From positions 1 through 64,000 of the forward strand of contig NZ_JAMBOL010000016.1 of the NCBI RefSeq assembly GCF_023715605.1: a DNA stretch of 64,000 nucleotides. The letters run 5' to 3'. The DNA is from Halalkalibacter oceani. Lineage in GTDB: Bacteria; Bacillota; Bacilli; Bacillales; Bacillaceae_D. A model generated the notes under the pieces. The model was not told the origin of the DNA. It did no database searches and saw nothing but the letters and a program-made list of their open reading frames with translations. Shown in pieces: positions 9,276 to 21,730 of this stretch. Each line of letters begins with the position of its first letter. The stretch's first letter is position 1. Both the position numbers and the translations under genes were made by a program.

Positions 9276-10800
9276 GTCTCTCACCTGCTTTCTCTTTCTT
9301 CGCGCCTGCCATTAGAAGGCCCAGCTCCTGTTCATTGGTCGTTGCCGCGTCGACAATCGCCACAATTTCCCCTTCGTACATGACCGCAATCCGGTCGCTA
9401 ACATTCAAAATTTCATCCAGCTCAAGCGACATTAGCAGGACGGCCCGTCCTTTATCACGCTCCTGGACGAGCCGCTGATGGATCGTCTCAATCGCCCCGA
9501 CATCCAGCCCCCTTGTCGGCTGAGCGGCAATTAACAGCTCAGGTGAACGATCAACCTCACGGGCAATGATTGCTTTTTGCTGATTTCCGCCGGACAGCGC
9601 GCGCGCCGGCGTCAGTTCCGTTGGCGTGCGTACATCATAATCCTCAATCAAATGACGGGCTTTCTGATAAATTTCCCCATATTGCAAAATACCATTTTTG
9701 GAAAACGGCTTTTGATAATAGGTTTGTAGCACGATATTTTCGCCAATCGTAAAGTCGAGCACGAGACCATGCTTATGGCGATCCTGAGGAATGTGGCCGA
9801 TTCCTGCCTCCGTCACTTCCCGCGGCTTCAAATTTTGCAGCGGCTGACCTTTTAACTGGATCGTGCCTGCTTCCACTTTGCGCAGTCCCGTAATCGCTTC
9901 GATCAACTCCGTCTGCCCGTTTCCTTCCACTCCGGCAAGCCCGACAATTTCCCCAGCTTTAATATCAAGGCTGAGGTTTTTGACAGCCTCGACACCGCGG
10001 CCGTCTTTGACTGTTATTCCTTTGACATCCAGCACAACATCCTGCGGCTTGGCCGGAGCTTTCGTAACCTTAAAGTTGACCTCGCGTCCGACCATCATCG
10101 CCGCCAGCTTATCTTCATCGGTTTCAGCGACATCTACCGTCCCGATCCCCTTGCCACGGCGAATGACCGTGCAGCGGTCACAAACAGCAAGAATTTCCTT
10201 CAGCTTGTGGGTAATTAAAATAATCGACTTGCCTTCGGCGACCAATGCTTTCATGATCGCAATCAGCTCTTGAATTTCCTGCGGCGTCAACACCGCCGTT
10301 GGCTCATCGAAAATCAGAATATCCGCCCCGCGGTACAGCGTTTTCAAGATTTCAACACGCTGCTGCATGCCGACTGAAATATCTTCAATCTTGGCGTAAG
10401 GATCCACTTTCAAACCGTAGCGGAGTGAAATTTGCTGAATTTCTTTTGCCGCTTTCTTACTATTAACCGTCCCGAACATCGTCGGCTCGCTTCCGAGAAT
10501 AATATTTTCGGTAACTGTGAACTTTTCAACGAGCATAAAGTGCTGATGAACCATCCCAATCCCGAGTCGATTAGCGACATTCGGATCGGTAATCTTCTCC
10601 TTTTTTCCACGGACGATAATTTCGCCTTTTTCCGGCTGATATAAGCCAAACAGAATATTCATTAAGGTCGATTTACCAGCGCCGTTTTCACCGAGAAGGG
10701 CATGGATCTCCCCTTTTTTCACTTGGAGCGTTATATTATCATTTGCGACGATCCCCGGAAACTCTTTGCGAATATGATTCATTTCAATGACATAATTCAT
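9265..10800 (-). CDS. nupO: Nucleoside ABC transporter ATPase, tandem domains (NupO type)
   Basis: 511 aa with two ABC domains. The first has Walker A GENGAGKST (about residues 38-46), the signature ISVGMQQRVEI and Walker B DILIFDEPTA. The second has a degenerate Walker A GVEGNGQTEL and the signature LSGGNQQKAI, as in ribose- and BmpA-type importers. It energises uptake through NupP and NupQ. It lies 328 bases after the lipoprotein gene, with an intervening hairpin terminator that should lower its expression relative to the binding protein. Confidence 0.92.
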   Translation of the reverse strand: MNYVIEMNHIRKEFPGIVANDNITLQVKKGEIHALLGENGAGKSTLMNILFGLYQPEKGEIIVRGKKEKITDPNVANRLGIGMVHQHFMLVEKFTVTENIILGSEPTMFGTVNSKKAAKEIQQISLRYGLKVDPYAKIEDISVGMQQRVEILKTLYRGADILIFDEPTAVLTPQEIQELIAIMKALVAEGKSIILITHKLKEILAVCDRCTVIRRGKGIGTVDVAETDEDKLAAMMVGREVNFKVTKAPAKPQDVVLDVKGITVKDGRGVEAVKNLSLDIKAGEIVGLAGVEGNGQTELIEAITGLRKVEAGTIQLKGQPLQNLKPREVTEAGIGHIPQDRHKHGLVLDFTIGENIVLQTYYQKPFSKNGILQYGEIYQKARHLIEDYDVRTPTELTPARALSGGNQQKAIIAREVDRSPELLIAAQPTRGLDVGAIETIHQRLVQERDKGRAVLLMSLELDEILNVSDRIAVMYEGEIVAIVDAATTNEQELGLLMAGAKKEKAGERRDS

Positions 10801-10867
10801 CTCGACTCACTCCTTGCTTCTCAGACTCAGCCGTAGTTCTTCCCCGGACTCCAAGCCTTGATTTCTT

Positions 10868-10922
10868 GAAAAAAGGGGCAATGATGGATTGGGGAACAGC
10901 AATCCGTCATTGTCCCTTTTTC
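10868..10922 (-). terminator. Hairpin terminator/attenuator between nupN and nupO
   Basis: Minus strand: AAAAGGGACAATGACGGATTG pairs with CAATCCATCATTGCCCCTTTT (two mismatches), followed by TT. It lies inside the nup operon between the binding-protein gene and the ATPase gene, where partial termination would favour excess binding protein. The remaining intercistronic DNA (10801-11127) has no gene. Confidence 0.7.
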
Positions 10923-11064
10923 TCCATAATTCACATCCTGTTAAGGAAAAAGAGCAACCTATGCACCCTCACTCCTCGTTAGATCCAATAGCAGGCGACA
11001 GGATGCGACGCCCAGACTATTCTACAACTTAAGTCAGAACAGCATAAGTCACCCTGAGTGATGG

Positions 11065-11096
11065 TGCTCCGAAGATCGCCATCGACCTTCGGAGCA
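11065..11096 (-). other. Stable stem-loop after the nupN stop
   Basis: TGCTCCGAAG (11065-11074) pairs perfectly with CTTCGGAGCA (11087-11096). No T-run follows on the minus strand. It is 31 bases after the nupN stop and may protect the 3' end of the binding-protein message. Confidence 0.55.
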
Positions 11097-11127
11097 GTCT
11101 CTTGCATGAATGATTTCAGTCTGCTTA

Positions 11128-12252
11128 TTACAGGGAAGAAAGATATTCCTCATATTCTTCATCCGTCTGAGGTACGCTAATTTCCCCATCCTGGATTTGA
11201 ACTTTGTATTCGTCGACCGCATCAAGTGCTTCCTGCGGCACATTGTCAGTTGTCGGCGCAATTCCAACCGCATCCTCTTCCAAACCATATTCGAGGATCT
11301 CTCCACCAGGGAAGTCTCCGCTCATCGTCCGCTCAGATACAAGGTAAACAGCCGTATCAACACGCTTTACCATCGAAGTTAATGTAACAGACACATCGCC
11401 GGAAACACCTTCCTCATGCTGATCACGGTCAACTCCGATGACCCAGACTTCCTCACCGTTACGCGCTCGGTTAATCGCTTCCTGGAAGACGCCATTTCCC
11501 GCTCCTCCAGCGGCATGATAAATAATGTCCGCGCCTTGGCCGTACATATTATTGGCAATTTGCTGACCACGCGTCGCATCATTAAAGCTTTCTGTATACT
11601 GCGTTAAAATTTCAGCATCCGGGTTGACAGCCTTTACACCGGCTTTAAACCCGCTTTCAAACTTTTTGATCAATTCACTTTCCACGCCGCCAACAAAGCC
11701 GACTTTATTTCCTTTTGTTTGCAATCCGGCAACAACGCCGACAAGGAATGAGCCTTCATGCTCTTTGAACGTAACATTGGCAACGTTGCTGTAAGGATTG
11801 CCATCCCCATCTGTAACAACAGTATCGACAATCGCAATTTGAGCGTCTTCAACCTGCTCGGCAATGGTCTTGACAGCATCCTCCATTAAGTAGCCGATCC
11901 CCCAAACAAGGTTGGCCTCTTCACGTACAAGTGTCCGAATATTAGGCTCAAAATCGTCCATTGTAGCCGATTGCAAATAACGATAGCCTGTCCCTTCTTC
12001 AAGACCCATTTCTTCACCAAATGCTGTTAAGCCTTCCCACGCCGACTGGTTGAATGATTTATCATCAATTCCACCGACATCGGTCACCATTGCGACAGTG
12101 AAATCTTCCGCATCCGGTGTAGCTTCGTTTTCCGCGGGCTCTTCACTCGGAGCCGCTTCATCGGTCGTTCCCTCTTCTTCTCCAGCCCCACACGCCGTAA
12201 GGGCGACAACAGCCGCCGCCGTCATTGTTAATGTGCGTAACCACTTCTTCAT
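11128..12252 (-). CDS. nupN: BMP-family nucleoside-binding lipoprotein (NupN type)
   Basis: 374 aa from MKKWLRTLTM, chosen because it gives a clean lipoprotein signal with LTAC and the lipidated Cys at residue 21; the ribosome binding site is AAGGGGG. An acidic linker (EEEGTTDEAAPSEEP) leads into the BmpA/Med fold, with VAMVTDVGGIDDKSFNQSAW typical of purine-nucleoside-binding proteins. It captures nucleosides outside the membrane for the NupOPQ importer. It is the first gene of the operon. The acidic linker is common in Bacillaceae that grow at high pH, though this is only suggestive. Confidence 0.92.
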   Translation of the reverse strand: MKKWLRTLTMTAAAVVALTACGAGEEEGTTDEAAPSEEPAENEATPDAEDFTVAMVTDVGGIDDKSFNQSAWEGLTAFGEEMGLEEGTGYRYLQSATMDDFEPNIRTLVREEANLVWGIGYLMEDAVKTIAEQVEDAQIAIVDTVVTDGDGNPYSNVANVTFKEHEGSFLVGVVAGLQTKGNKVGFVGGVESELIKKFESGFKAGVKAVNPDAEILTQYTESFNDATRGQQIANNMYGQGADIIYHAAGGAGNGVFQEAINRARNGEEVWVIGVDRDQHEEGVSGDVSVTLTSMVKRVDTAVYLVSERTMSGDFPGGEILEYGLEEDAVGIAPTTDNVPQEALDAVDEYKVQIQDGEISVPQTDEEYEEYLSSL

Positions 12253-12610
12253 CTTTCTTTCCCCCTTTTTTATTCTACAATAAAAATGCTTAACAAATGT
12301 ACGCAATAAACGGTTTTCAAATCTGCTCATTCCTTTCTTATGGTTTTCGGCACTCTACTCTCCTATACCCATCAAGCAGCATCATTCATCCCTTATTTTG
12401 TACATCGTCAAGCCGACTATCACGCTCGTTAGACATCAGACCTCTGAGGACAGTCCATTGTCTTGAACGACATAAATATATCATGTAATGCGGCAATAAT
12501 AAACACTTTTTTCATCATTTTTGTCGTATGTAACATACTAATTGTTGTACTTTTACAAGATTTTATTGATTGTACAGCGCTATCATCTTCGGCAGGAAAA
12601 AACAGAAATG
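12253..12610. other. Leader/intergenic region upstream of nupN
   Basis: No gene and no recognisable riboswitch found. It must contain the nupN promoter on the minus strand; TTGACG at about 12410 is a possible -35 but no good -10 is 17 bases away. Confidence 0.4.
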
Positions 12611-12652
12611 AGAAAAGGCCGGGCCAAAAGATTGTTACCTTTTGCCCGGACC
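12611..12652 (-). terminator. Intrinsic terminator of the esterase gene
   Basis: Minus strand: GGTCCGGGCAAAAG, loop GTAACAAT, CTTTTGGCCCGGCC, then TTTTC. One bulge. The core resembles the hairpins at 1875-1918 and 41603-41647. Confidence 0.7.
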
Positions 12653-12706
12653 CTATCAAAGCCAGTTTTCTTTCATCCTCTTCAGCCCTACTGCCTCTCC
12701 TTCAGA

Positions 12707-13642
12707 TTATTCACCCGCAGAACGCGCCAGTCTAGTCAGGGTCGCAGCAATTTGCCGATGCAGCTCACGGCTCTGTTCAAACAGCCGCGTCATCCGGAAA
12801 AAGCCGTGTATCATTCCTTCATATCTTGTTACTTCCACCGGAACGCCGGCCTCCCTTAAACGAGCGGCGTACAGCTCTCCTTCATCACGATACGGATCAT
12901 ACTCAGCGGTGATCACAAGAGCCGGCGGAAGCTCGGCGTGTGACGCCGCCAAAAGAGGCGAGGCGAGCGGATCAGTCCGCTCCTCTTCCTGTAAATAGTG
13001 ATGACTGTACCAATCAATCGCTTTCTTCGTAAACCCGTAACCTTCGCCATTTTCCTCGTAGGACGGCTTCGGCTCCGAAAAGTCCGTTCCCGGATAAATT
13101 AAAATTTGATAGTGTATAGCCGGCCCTTGCTTTTCCCGTGCCATTAAAGTCACAACCGCCGCCAAATTTCCACCGGCGCTGTCTCCGCCGACGACAAGAA
13201 TACCTGGATTGCCGTTATAAGCGGAAATATGTTCAGCCACCCATTTTACCGCCGCATAACAATCGTGCGGCGCGGTAGGAAAGCGGTACTCCGGCGCTAA
13301 ACGATAGTCAACGGACACGATCAGATACCCTGATAGATTGGTAAGCGCACGAAGCGGACGGTCAACAACATCCAGATCACCAAGCACCCAGCCGCCACCG
13401 TGAAAATAAACGAGCACCGGAAACGGTCCCGCTCCTTCAGGCGTGTAGATCCGCAGCTGTATCGTGCCGTCCTCAACTGGAATGGTCACCTCTTCCACCT
13501 TTGCCACAGCTTGCGGCTCCCCACTGACATCAATCGTTTCTCTCATTCGTTGGCGGTTTTCTTCCACCGTTAATTGTTCAATTGATTTTTGGCCCGCTGC
13601 CGCAGTCTCTTCCAAGTATTTTTTCACCTCTGGATGTAGCAC
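12707..13642 (-). CDS. Alpha/beta hydrolase, HSL (family IV) esterase
   Basis: 311 aa from a GTG with GGGGGAG five bases upstream; a longer frame has no support. The hormone-sensitive-lipase family is clear: oxyanion motif HGGGW at residues 81-85, nucleophile elbow GDSAGG at 153-158 (Ser155), acid in EYDPYRDEG and catalytic His in MIHGFF. Such enzymes hydrolyse carboxyl esters with short acyl chains. There is no signal peptide, so it is cytosolic. It is flanked by camS and nup but shares no obvious pathway with them. The substrate is unknown. Confidence 0.9.
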   Translation of the reverse strand: MLHPEVKKYLEETAAAGQKSIEQLTVEENRQRMRETIDVSGEPQAVAKVEEVTIPVEDGTIQLRIYTPEGAGPFPVLVYFHGGGWVLGDLDVVDRPLRALTNLSGYLIVSVDYRLAPEYRFPTAPHDCYAAVKWVAEHISAYNGNPGILVVGGDSAGGNLAAVVTLMAREKQGPAIHYQILIYPGTDFSEPKPSYEENGEGYGFTKKAIDWYSHHYLQEEERTDPLASPLLAASHAELPPALVITAEYDPYRDEGELYAARLREAGVPVEVTRYEGMIHGFFRMTRLFEQSRELHRQIAATLTRLARSAGE

Positions 13643-13680
13643 ACTGTCTCCCCCTCTTTTACATGAATATTCAGTTATTT

Positions 13681-13739
13681 TGTAGTCTAAGAAGACCTTG
13701 AAGACAGACGACTGCCTCCAAGACTTCACTTAGGCTACA
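13681..13739. other. Long imperfect stem-loop between camS and the esterase gene
   Basis: A 59-base element folds back on itself with several single mismatches: TGTAG/CTACA outer arms, then CTAA/TTAG, GAAG/CTTC, CTTG/CAAG and CAG/CTG. No T-run follows on the minus strand, but TTTTG follows on the plus strand. Possible weak camS terminator. Confidence 0.4.
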
Positions 13740-13747
13740 TTTTGAAA

Positions 13748-14923
13748 CTAGTAAACATGGATAAACGGTTCTTCATTCGGATTTAAAATGACGATACTTT
13801 CCGTCTTGCCGGATACAGAGGTGATCGAAACACTGACCTTGTATCCTCCTTGAAAGCGTTGCTGCAGCTGACTCGCCGCAAATTGCGACAGCGCGACAAT
13901 TTCCGCTTTGCCCTGATAGCGGATCGGGATTTCAATTGTTAGCTCCTGAATTTGATTGTTTTCATAACGACCCCTGGCGACAACACCGATGTACGTATCA
14001 AAGAATTCCTGGATATCATCCTTGAAGCGCTGGAACTGGTCGGCTTCATTACGCGCCTCTTCATTCGCTTCATTGGAAGGGAATAAATAATAGCGCTGAT
14101 TCATTCGCTGCCACCGCTCCAAATTGCCTCCCGGCTCAGCCTCAGCCTGGGCGATGAAGTTTCCAGGAATTACGGATTCCTGCGGCTGCTCACGGAACAG
14201 GGCGACAATAATTGGAATTTCATCAAAGGCGCCGTTCTCCCGTTCTTCTGAACGCAATCGATTGACCACTTCCTCCGCGATCCGTCTGCCTTCCTGTTCA
14301 ATCATTGCTTCTGAAAGCTCGGTTTCGTAGAAGTAGTAGCGGCCCTGTTCATCCTCCACACGGAAATTATACACGCTGTTCATTGAAAGACCGATGACAA
14401 TCCCGCCAAGATTCAGTTGACCATTCTCGCCTTCGACCATATAGTTATGCTCCAAAATGTGCGACAGAGCACGCGGTCGATCCTCCTCCTGCTCACGCAG
14501 CGTATTTCCTTCTCCGAGCGGCGGGTTCAGACCGAGCGGATTATCGGTTTCATCATAGCGCCTCAGCCAACTATTTAATTCTTCACGTTCAATGAATTGA
14601 CCTTCCCGAAAGAAATAATTCTCCGGCTCAAAATATTGCTGGGCGATGCGGGTCAAACCAATTTCAAGTTCATCCAAATCAAGCCGGTTATGAACGACGG
14701 AATTGCCGAATCCGCGCGATTCCCCGTGCAAATAAGTTCCGTCGTAAAGCACGCTTTGATAATAATTATCCGGCGTAATGACTTGCGGTACGACTTCAAC
14801 ACTCGGCTCCCCATCATCAACCGCTTCCTCTACTTCCGCTTCTTCCTCTTCCGGAGGGGTGATCGGTAAGCACCCTGCCAATAGCAGCAGGGCAAGCGAC
14901 AATCCTGCCAGACGTTTCAACAT
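13748..14923 (-). CDS. camS: CamS-family sex-pheromone-type lipoprotein
   Basis: 391 aa. The lipoprotein signal ends LLLAGC with Cys18; a very acidic segment (PPEEEEAEVEEAVDDGEP) follows, then the CamS domain. The family is named for the staphylococcal lipoprotein whose signal-peptide fragment acts on enterococcal conjugation; in Bacillus (YerH) its own function is unknown. It is the last gene of pcrB-pcrA-ligA-camS, 18 bases after ligA, an arrangement conserved across Bacillaceae. Confidence 0.9.
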   Translation of the reverse strand: MLKRLAGLSLALLLLAGCLPITPPEEEEAEVEEAVDDGEPSVEVVPQVITPDNYYQSVLYDGTYLHGESRGFGNSVVHNRLDLDELEIGLTRIAQQYFEPENYFFREGQFIEREELNSWLRRYDETDNPLGLNPPLGEGNTLREQEEDRPRALSHILEHNYMVEGENGQLNLGGIVIGLSMNSVYNFRVEDEQGRYYFYETELSEAMIEQEGRRIAEEVVNRLRSEERENGAFDEIPIIVALFREQPQESVIPGNFIAQAEAEPGGNLERWQRMNQRYYLFPSNEANEEARNEADQFQRFKDDIQEFFDTYIGVVARGRYENNQIQELTIEIPIRYQGKAEIVALSQFAASQLQQRFQGGYKVSVSITSVSGKTESIVILNPNEEPFIHVY

Positions 14924-14941
14924 GTCAACCCCCTCTCCTTT

Positions 14942-17040
<2,099 letters not shown>

Positions 17041-17041
17041 C

Positions 17042-19264
17042 CTATTTCTTCGTAATTGGCGCAAATTTGGCGAACAGCCGCTTAATGCCGGTCGGGTTCG
17101 GAAAGGCAATATCAAGCTCAACCGCTTCGCCTTCGCCTTTTATGCTGACGACCGTGCCAACACCCCATTTTTTATGCTCGGCTTTATCCCCGACCTGCCA
17201 GGAAATCCGCTCTCCTCCTGTTTCCGTCGTCTGCGGCCGGCGCGCTGACGCTGAGAGCGCGGCCGGCTTCGGCCGTGACGTCTTCATCCAGTCGGGAACC
17301 TGCTTCTCTTCATTAAGCGACTCCAGGCACTTCTCCGGAATTTCGGCGATAAAGCGGGAAGGTGGATTCGTATTCGTGCGCCCGTATAACGTCCGCAGTC
17401 TGGCGTTTGTCAAATAAAGCTGCTTTTCGGCACGCGTAATCCCGACATAAGCGAGACGGCGCTCTTCCTCCATTTCCTCTTCCTCAAACAGCGAACGGCT
17501 GTGAGGGAAAATGCCTTCCTCCATTCCGATCAGAAAGACGACTGGAAACTCCAGTCCTTTGGCCGAGTGAAGTGTCATCAGCGTAATCGCCTCCTTCGGC
17601 TTCCCTTCCTTCTCCTCATCGAGCTGGTCAATATCGGCAACTAAAGCGAGATCGGTTAAAAACGCGACAAGCGACTTGTCCTCATTCTGCTTCTCAAATT
17701 CATTCGTTACCGTTAAAAATTCATCAATATTCTCTAGCCGGCTTTGCGCTTCAAGCGATTTGTCATTGCGCAGCATTTCGCGATAGCCTGTCCGCTCAAG
17801 CAGCTCCTCCACAAGCTCGGAAACAGACAAGTATTCCTGCATTTGCATCCAGTGGCGCAGCTGCTCCGCAAAATCGTGGAGCTTCGCTACCGCCCGTCCG
17901 CTCAGGCCGATTTGGTCAACCTCCTGCAAGGCGGCGAACATCGAAATCCCCTGCTCGGACGCAAAGGCGCCAATTTTATCAACCGTCGTCGCGCCGATTC
18001 CCCGTTTTGGGACGTTAATGATCCGCTGCAGACTAATATCATCATCGGGGTTGGCGATAAGCCGCAAATACGCGAGCACATCCTTGATTTCTTTCCGATC
18101 ATAGAACTTTGTACCGCCGACGATATTGTAATCAATATTTGATTTGACGAAATATTCCTCAATCACCCGCGACTGGGCATTCGTCCGGTACAAAATCGCA
18201 ATATCAGAGTAGGAATAGTTCTCCTGTCTCGTCTTTTCTCTAATTTTCTCAACGACGAACTGCGCTTCAGACTGTTCCGTATCCGCCGCAAAATAGCCGA
18301 TGCCGCAGCCTGCCTCGTTATCGGTCCATAGATTCTTCTTTTTGCGCTTGGCATTGTTCGCAATCACATTGTTCGCAGCTTCAAGAATCGTTTTGGTCGA
18401 GCGGTAATTTTGCTCAAGCAGGATCACCTTCGCATTTGGATAGTCTTCCTCAAAGGACAGAATATTACCAATGTCGGCCCCGCGCCAGCGATAAATCGAC
18501 TGATCGGAATCGCCGACGACACAAATGTTTTTAAAGCGGCTGCTCAGCTGCTGCACGAGCATATATTGAGCGCGGTTCGTATCCTGGTATTCATCAACGA
18601 GAATATACTGGAACTTGCGCTGATAAAATTCAAGCACTTCCGGCACAAGCTTAAACAGCTCGATCGTTTTCATAATTAAATCATCAAAATCAAGCGCATG
18701 ATTCAGCTTTAGCTGCTTTTGATAGTCAACATATACATCGGCGGCAATTTGCTCGTAAGGTCCCGTCGCCGTACTGGCAAACGCATCCGGTTTTTTTAAT
18801 TCATTTTTCGCGCTGCTGATCATTCCGAGAATCGTCCGCGGCTCGAATTTCTTGGAATCAATATTGCGTTTTTTGACAATTTGTTTGATCACCGATAATT
18901 GATCAGTCGAGTCAAGAATCGTAAAATTCCGGCTGTAGCCAATCCGGTCAATATCACGGCGCAAAATGCGGACGCACATCGAGTGAAAGGTCGAAATCCA
19001 AATATCCTCGGCAATTGGTCCGACAAGCTGGGCGACCCGGTCCTTCATCTCCCGCGCCGCTTTATTCGTAAACGTAATTGCCAGCACACTCCATGGCGCG
19101 ATCGCTTTTTCCCTTAGCAAATAGGCGATCCGATGCGTCAGCACCCGCGTCTTGCCACTGCCGGCCCCGGCCATTAACAGCAATGGGCCTTCCGTATGCG
19201 TCACGGCCTCCCGCTGTTCCGGATTGAGCCCGGCGAGCATTTTTTCAACAATTTTTCCTTGCAC
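17042..19264 (-). CDS. pcrA: ATP-dependent DNA helicase PcrA
   Basis: 740 aa from a GTG start ([21 protein letters not shown]), which aligns with the B. subtilis N-terminus; TTG at 19279 is an alternative. It is a UvrD/Rep superfamily 1A helicase: Walker [15 protein letters not shown], motif [10 protein letters not shown], motif [16 protein letters not shown], motif IV YRSTKTI, motif [13 protein letters not shown], motif VI VGITRAE, and a C-terminal Tudor-like domain ([12 protein letters not shown]). It unwinds DNA in repair and plasmid replication, removes RecA and binds RNA polymerase. It follows pcrB by about 35 bases. Confidence 0.96.
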   Translation of the reverse strand: MQGKIVEKMLAGLNPEQREAVTHTEGPLLLMAGAGSGKTRVLTHRIAYLLREKAIAPWSVLAITFTNKAAREMKDRVAQLVGPIAEDIWISTFHSMCVRILRRDIDRIGYSRNFTILDSTDQLSVIKQIVKKRNIDSKKFEPRTILGMISSAKNELKKPDAFASTATGPYEQIAADVYVDYQKQLKLNHALDFDDLIMKTIELFKLVPEVLEFYQRKFQYILVDEYQDTNRAQYMLVQQLSSRFKNICVVGDSDQSIYRWRGADIGNILSFEEDYPNAKVILLEQNYRSTKTILEAANNVIANNAKRKKKNLWTDNEAGCGIGYFAADTEQSEAQFVVEKIREKTRQENYSYSDIAILYRTNAQSRVIEEYFVKSNIDYNIVGGTKFYDRKEIKDVLAYLRLIANPDDDISLQRIINVPKRGIGATTVDKIGAFASEQGISMFAALQEVDQIGLSGRAVAKLHDFAEQLRHWMQMQEYLSVSELVEELLERTGYREMLRNDKSLEAQSRLENIDEFLTVTNEFEKQNEDKSLVAFLTDLALVADIDQLDEEKEGKPKEAITLMTLHSAKGLEFPVVFLIGMEEGIFPHSRSLFEEEEMEEERRLAYVGITRAEKQLYLTNARLRTLYGRTNTNPPSRFIAEIPEKCLESLNEEKQVPDWMKTSRPKPAALSASARRPQTTETGGERISWQVGDKAEHKKWGVGTVVSIKGEGEAVELDIAFPNPTGIKRLFAKFAPITKK

Positions 19265-19299
19265 AAATCCCACCACCAAATATTCGTCTTGTATTTATT

Positions 19300-19995
19300 C
19301 TACTTTTGCGTACGTTTTACAGCTTCGACTGTCGCCAGCGCCGCCCCGACATCCTCATAAATCAAATTCCCGACAACGACTGTATCAGCAAGGCCGGCCA
19401 TTTCCCGCGCCTGCGCCGGTGATTGAATGCCACCGCCGTAAAACAGCCGCGTCTTCTCCAGCACTCGTGACACGTCCTCGACGATGCTGACGTCGCCATA
19501 CACGCCGCTGTATTCGAGATAGAATACCGGAAACTGATACAGCTTCTCAGCCATACGGGCATACGCGACAATATCCTCACCTGACAGGTCTGTGTTTGCT
19601 TCGGTCAACGCAGCGACCTTGGCTTCCTGATTCAGCACACAGTATCCTTCCATCACAACCTCGTCCCAGTTCATAATCGGACCGAATTCCTTGATCGCGG
19701 CGTGATGATGACCGAGAACCCACTCCACTTTACTACTATTCATCACAGAGGGAATGAAAAAATAATCAAAGCCTGGCGTGATGGACTCGACATTGGAAAT
19801 TTCCAGCGCGCAGGAAACGCTGAAACGGCGAACCCGGGCCAGCAGCTGCAATGTCTTATCTAATGTCACTCCATCCGTCCCCCCGAGCAGAATCCCATCC
19901 GTTCCCGATTCACATACGGCTTCAAGGTCTTGATCGGAAATCTCTTTATTCGGGTCCAATTTAAATACATGGCGCCACTCTTGATAGTCAAGCAT
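19300..19995 (-). CDS. pcrB: Heptaprenylglyceryl phosphate synthase PcrB
   Basis: 231 aa from [15 protein letters not shown], aligned with B. subtilis PcrB (228 aa); a GTG four codons upstream is possible. It is a TIM-barrel prenyltransferase that joins heptaprenyl diphosphate to sn-glycerol-1-phosphate, giving an archaeal-type ether lipid in Bacillales. Conserved strings are [15 protein letters not shown] (substrate phosphate site), EGYCVLN, FYLEYSG and FYGGGI. It starts the pcrB-pcrA-ligA-camS operon. Confidence 0.95.
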   Translation of the reverse strand: MLDYQEWRHVFKLDPNKEISDQDLEAVCESGTDGILLGGTDGVTLDKTLQLLARVRRFSVSCALEISNVESITPGFDYFFIPSVMNSSKVEWVLGHHHAAIKEFGPIMNWDEVVMEGYCVLNQEAKVAALTEANTDLSGEDIVAYARMAEKLYQFPVFYLEYSGVYGDVSIVEDVSRVLEKTRLFYGGGIQSPAQAREMAGLADTVVVGNLIYEDVGAALATVEAVKRTQK

Positions 19996-20241
19996 TTTCT
20001 CTTCCACCTCTGCTATTGTTCATGTCATTTTCTCTGAACGTCATTATACCAAAGATAAGAGCTGTTGTCGCTTGACGATCTTGTAAAATAACAGGCAACA
20101 CTTCGCCTTTCCCTTACTGGACATTCAAGTAATGACCGCCTTATACAGATACGGAGGAAGGAGAAGAGATCATTACGATGAAAAATTTCCTCTTGCCTAC
20201 GATAGAAGATCGAGCCGTTACCCGCGGTTCTGAGGAAATGC

Positions 20242-20269
20242 AAAAACGCCCCAGCTTGAAACTGGAGCG
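20242..20269 (-). terminator. Intrinsic terminator of the citrate-type transporter gene
   Basis: Minus strand: CGCTCCAG, loop TTTCAAG, CTGGGGCG, then TTTTTG; 8-bp stem. It lies about 90 bases after the transporter stop. The rest of 19996-20358 has no gene I can support and should hold the pcrB promoter. Confidence 0.7.
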
Positions 20270-20358
20270 CTATCGTTTCCTATTAAATAGTCCCTGAGGA
20301 AGCGAGTACCTGAAAGAAACCCTCCTCCTCATGAACAGGAGCTGAAACATCATACTGC

Positions 20359-21681
20359 TTACAGCGTAACAATGCCAATCAGCATCGCAATGACAATTAA
20401 CACAATACTGAATCCCCACACCCAGAAGAAGGAATAACGGATATGCTTTCCCATCTCAAGACCTGCCAGCCCGAGCGCGAGCCATAATGCTGGTGAAAAC
20501 GGACTGACGAAAGTGCCGATAATATTACCGATAATCATCGCATAGGCGATCGATGCCGAATCGACGCCATGAGCACTGACAATTTGATCGATTAAAGGTA
20601 ATAAAGCGAAATAATAGGCATCCGTACTTAAAATCAGTTCAAAAGGCACTCCAAGAAAACCGATGATGACATGAAGATACGGGATGACGAACGCCGGAAG
20701 ATAAAGAACGATATCCGTTGCCAGTGAATCGAGCATTCCCGTGCCATCAAGAATTCCGAGGAACGATCCGGCAGCAAGAATGATCGCCGCCATCAGCAGC
20801 GCATTTGGCGCATGCGCTTTGATCCGTTCCATTTGATCATTGACCTTTGGATAGTTAACAAGCAGAGCCACACTGAGACCGATCATAAAGATAAATCCAG
20901 CCGGAATGATGCCCCAAACGAGCAGCGTAATAACCCCTAACGTTAAAAGGAGATTCAGCCACAGCAAGCGCGGACGAAGGAGGCTTTCGTCTTTTTCTTT
21001 GATCGTTGCCGTTTCCACGGTTACTGCAACTTCATCAGCCGCTCCGCCTTGCGCCTCCAGCTTGGCAATCCGCCGTTTCTCACGGATGCCGAGAATGACC
21101 GCCAGCCCGACAAGCAGCACGAGAGCAATGAGCTGCAACGGAATAAGCGGCCGCCATAAATCAGAAGGATCGCCGCCAATAACCGCCGCCGTCCGGCCAA
21201 TCGGCCCGGCCCACGGCACCATATTCATGATACTTGCACTAAGTCCGACAAGCAGCAGCAAAAGATATGGATTCATCCGTAGCTTCTGATAAAGCGGAAG
21301 CAAAGCCGGAATCGTAATTAAAAACGTTGACGCCCCTGAGCCATCGAGATGGGCAATCGCCCCGATCAGCACCGTCCCGACTGTAACCGCTATCACATTC
21401 CCGCGTGAAATCGCAATCATTTTATTAATAATCGGGTCAAACAGACCGGCATCCTGCATCACGCCAAAAAACAAAATCGCAAAGATGAACATAATCGCGA
21501 CCTGAATGACCCGGTCAATTCCTTCATTAAATAAACCGCCGATTTCAGCAAGACCGAAGCCCGCTAACAGCGCGCCGGCGATTGGCACAAGCACAAGGCC
21601 GATAATCGGCGAAACCCGCCCCCGCAGCAATAAAAATACAATAATAAATATCGTCGCAAAACCGATCAAACTTAACATCAT
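20359..21681 (-). CDS. CitMHS-family metal-citrate transporter
   Basis: 440 aa from MMLSLIGFAT, with AAGGGGG upstream. About 11-12 hydrophobic segments. The region AIMFIFAILFFGVMQDAGLFDP and the HLDGSG motif (about residue 110) are typical of CitM/CitH, which import complexes of citrate with divalent metal ions coupled to protons. A CitS/CitT-like two-component system lies directly upstream in the same direction, as at B. subtilis citM, and a cre-like site overlaps the likely promoter. Citrate is therefore the best guess; the exact substrate is not proven by sequence. Confidence 0.82.
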   Translation of the reverse strand: MMLSLIGFATIFIIVFLLLRGRVSPIIGLVLVPIAGALLAGFGLAEIGGLFNEGIDRVIQVAIMFIFAILFFGVMQDAGLFDPIINKMIAISRGNVIAVTVGTVLIGAIAHLDGSGASTFLITIPALLPLYQKLRMNPYLLLLLVGLSASIMNMVPWAGPIGRTAAVIGGDPSDLWRPLIPLQLIALVLLVGLAVILGIREKRRIAKLEAQGGAADEVAVTVETATIKEKDESLLRPRLLWLNLLLTLGVITLLVWGIIPAGFIFMIGLSVALLVNYPKVNDQMERIKAHAPNALLMAAIILAAGSFLGILDGTGMLDSLATDIVLYLPAFVIPYLHVIIGFLGVPFELILSTDAYYFALLPLIDQIVSAHGVDSASIAYAMIIGNIIGTFVSPFSPALWLALGLAGLEMGKHIRYSFFWVWGFSIVLIVIAMLIGIVTL

Positions 21682-21730
21682 ACTTCCCCCTTTTTTCCAA
21701 ACAAGACAGAGGGATTCAAGCTCTCCGAAA

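Noticed and set aside
12253-12610. Purine riboswitch upstream of the nucleoside importer
   Set aside because: None of the conserved riboswitch strings (TTTCTACC, GACTATG) occurs on the minus strand here.
20025-20243. 72-codon minus-strand frame upstream of pcrB
   Set aside because: No ribosome binding site and no recognisable family; it overlaps the region that should hold the pcrB promoter.
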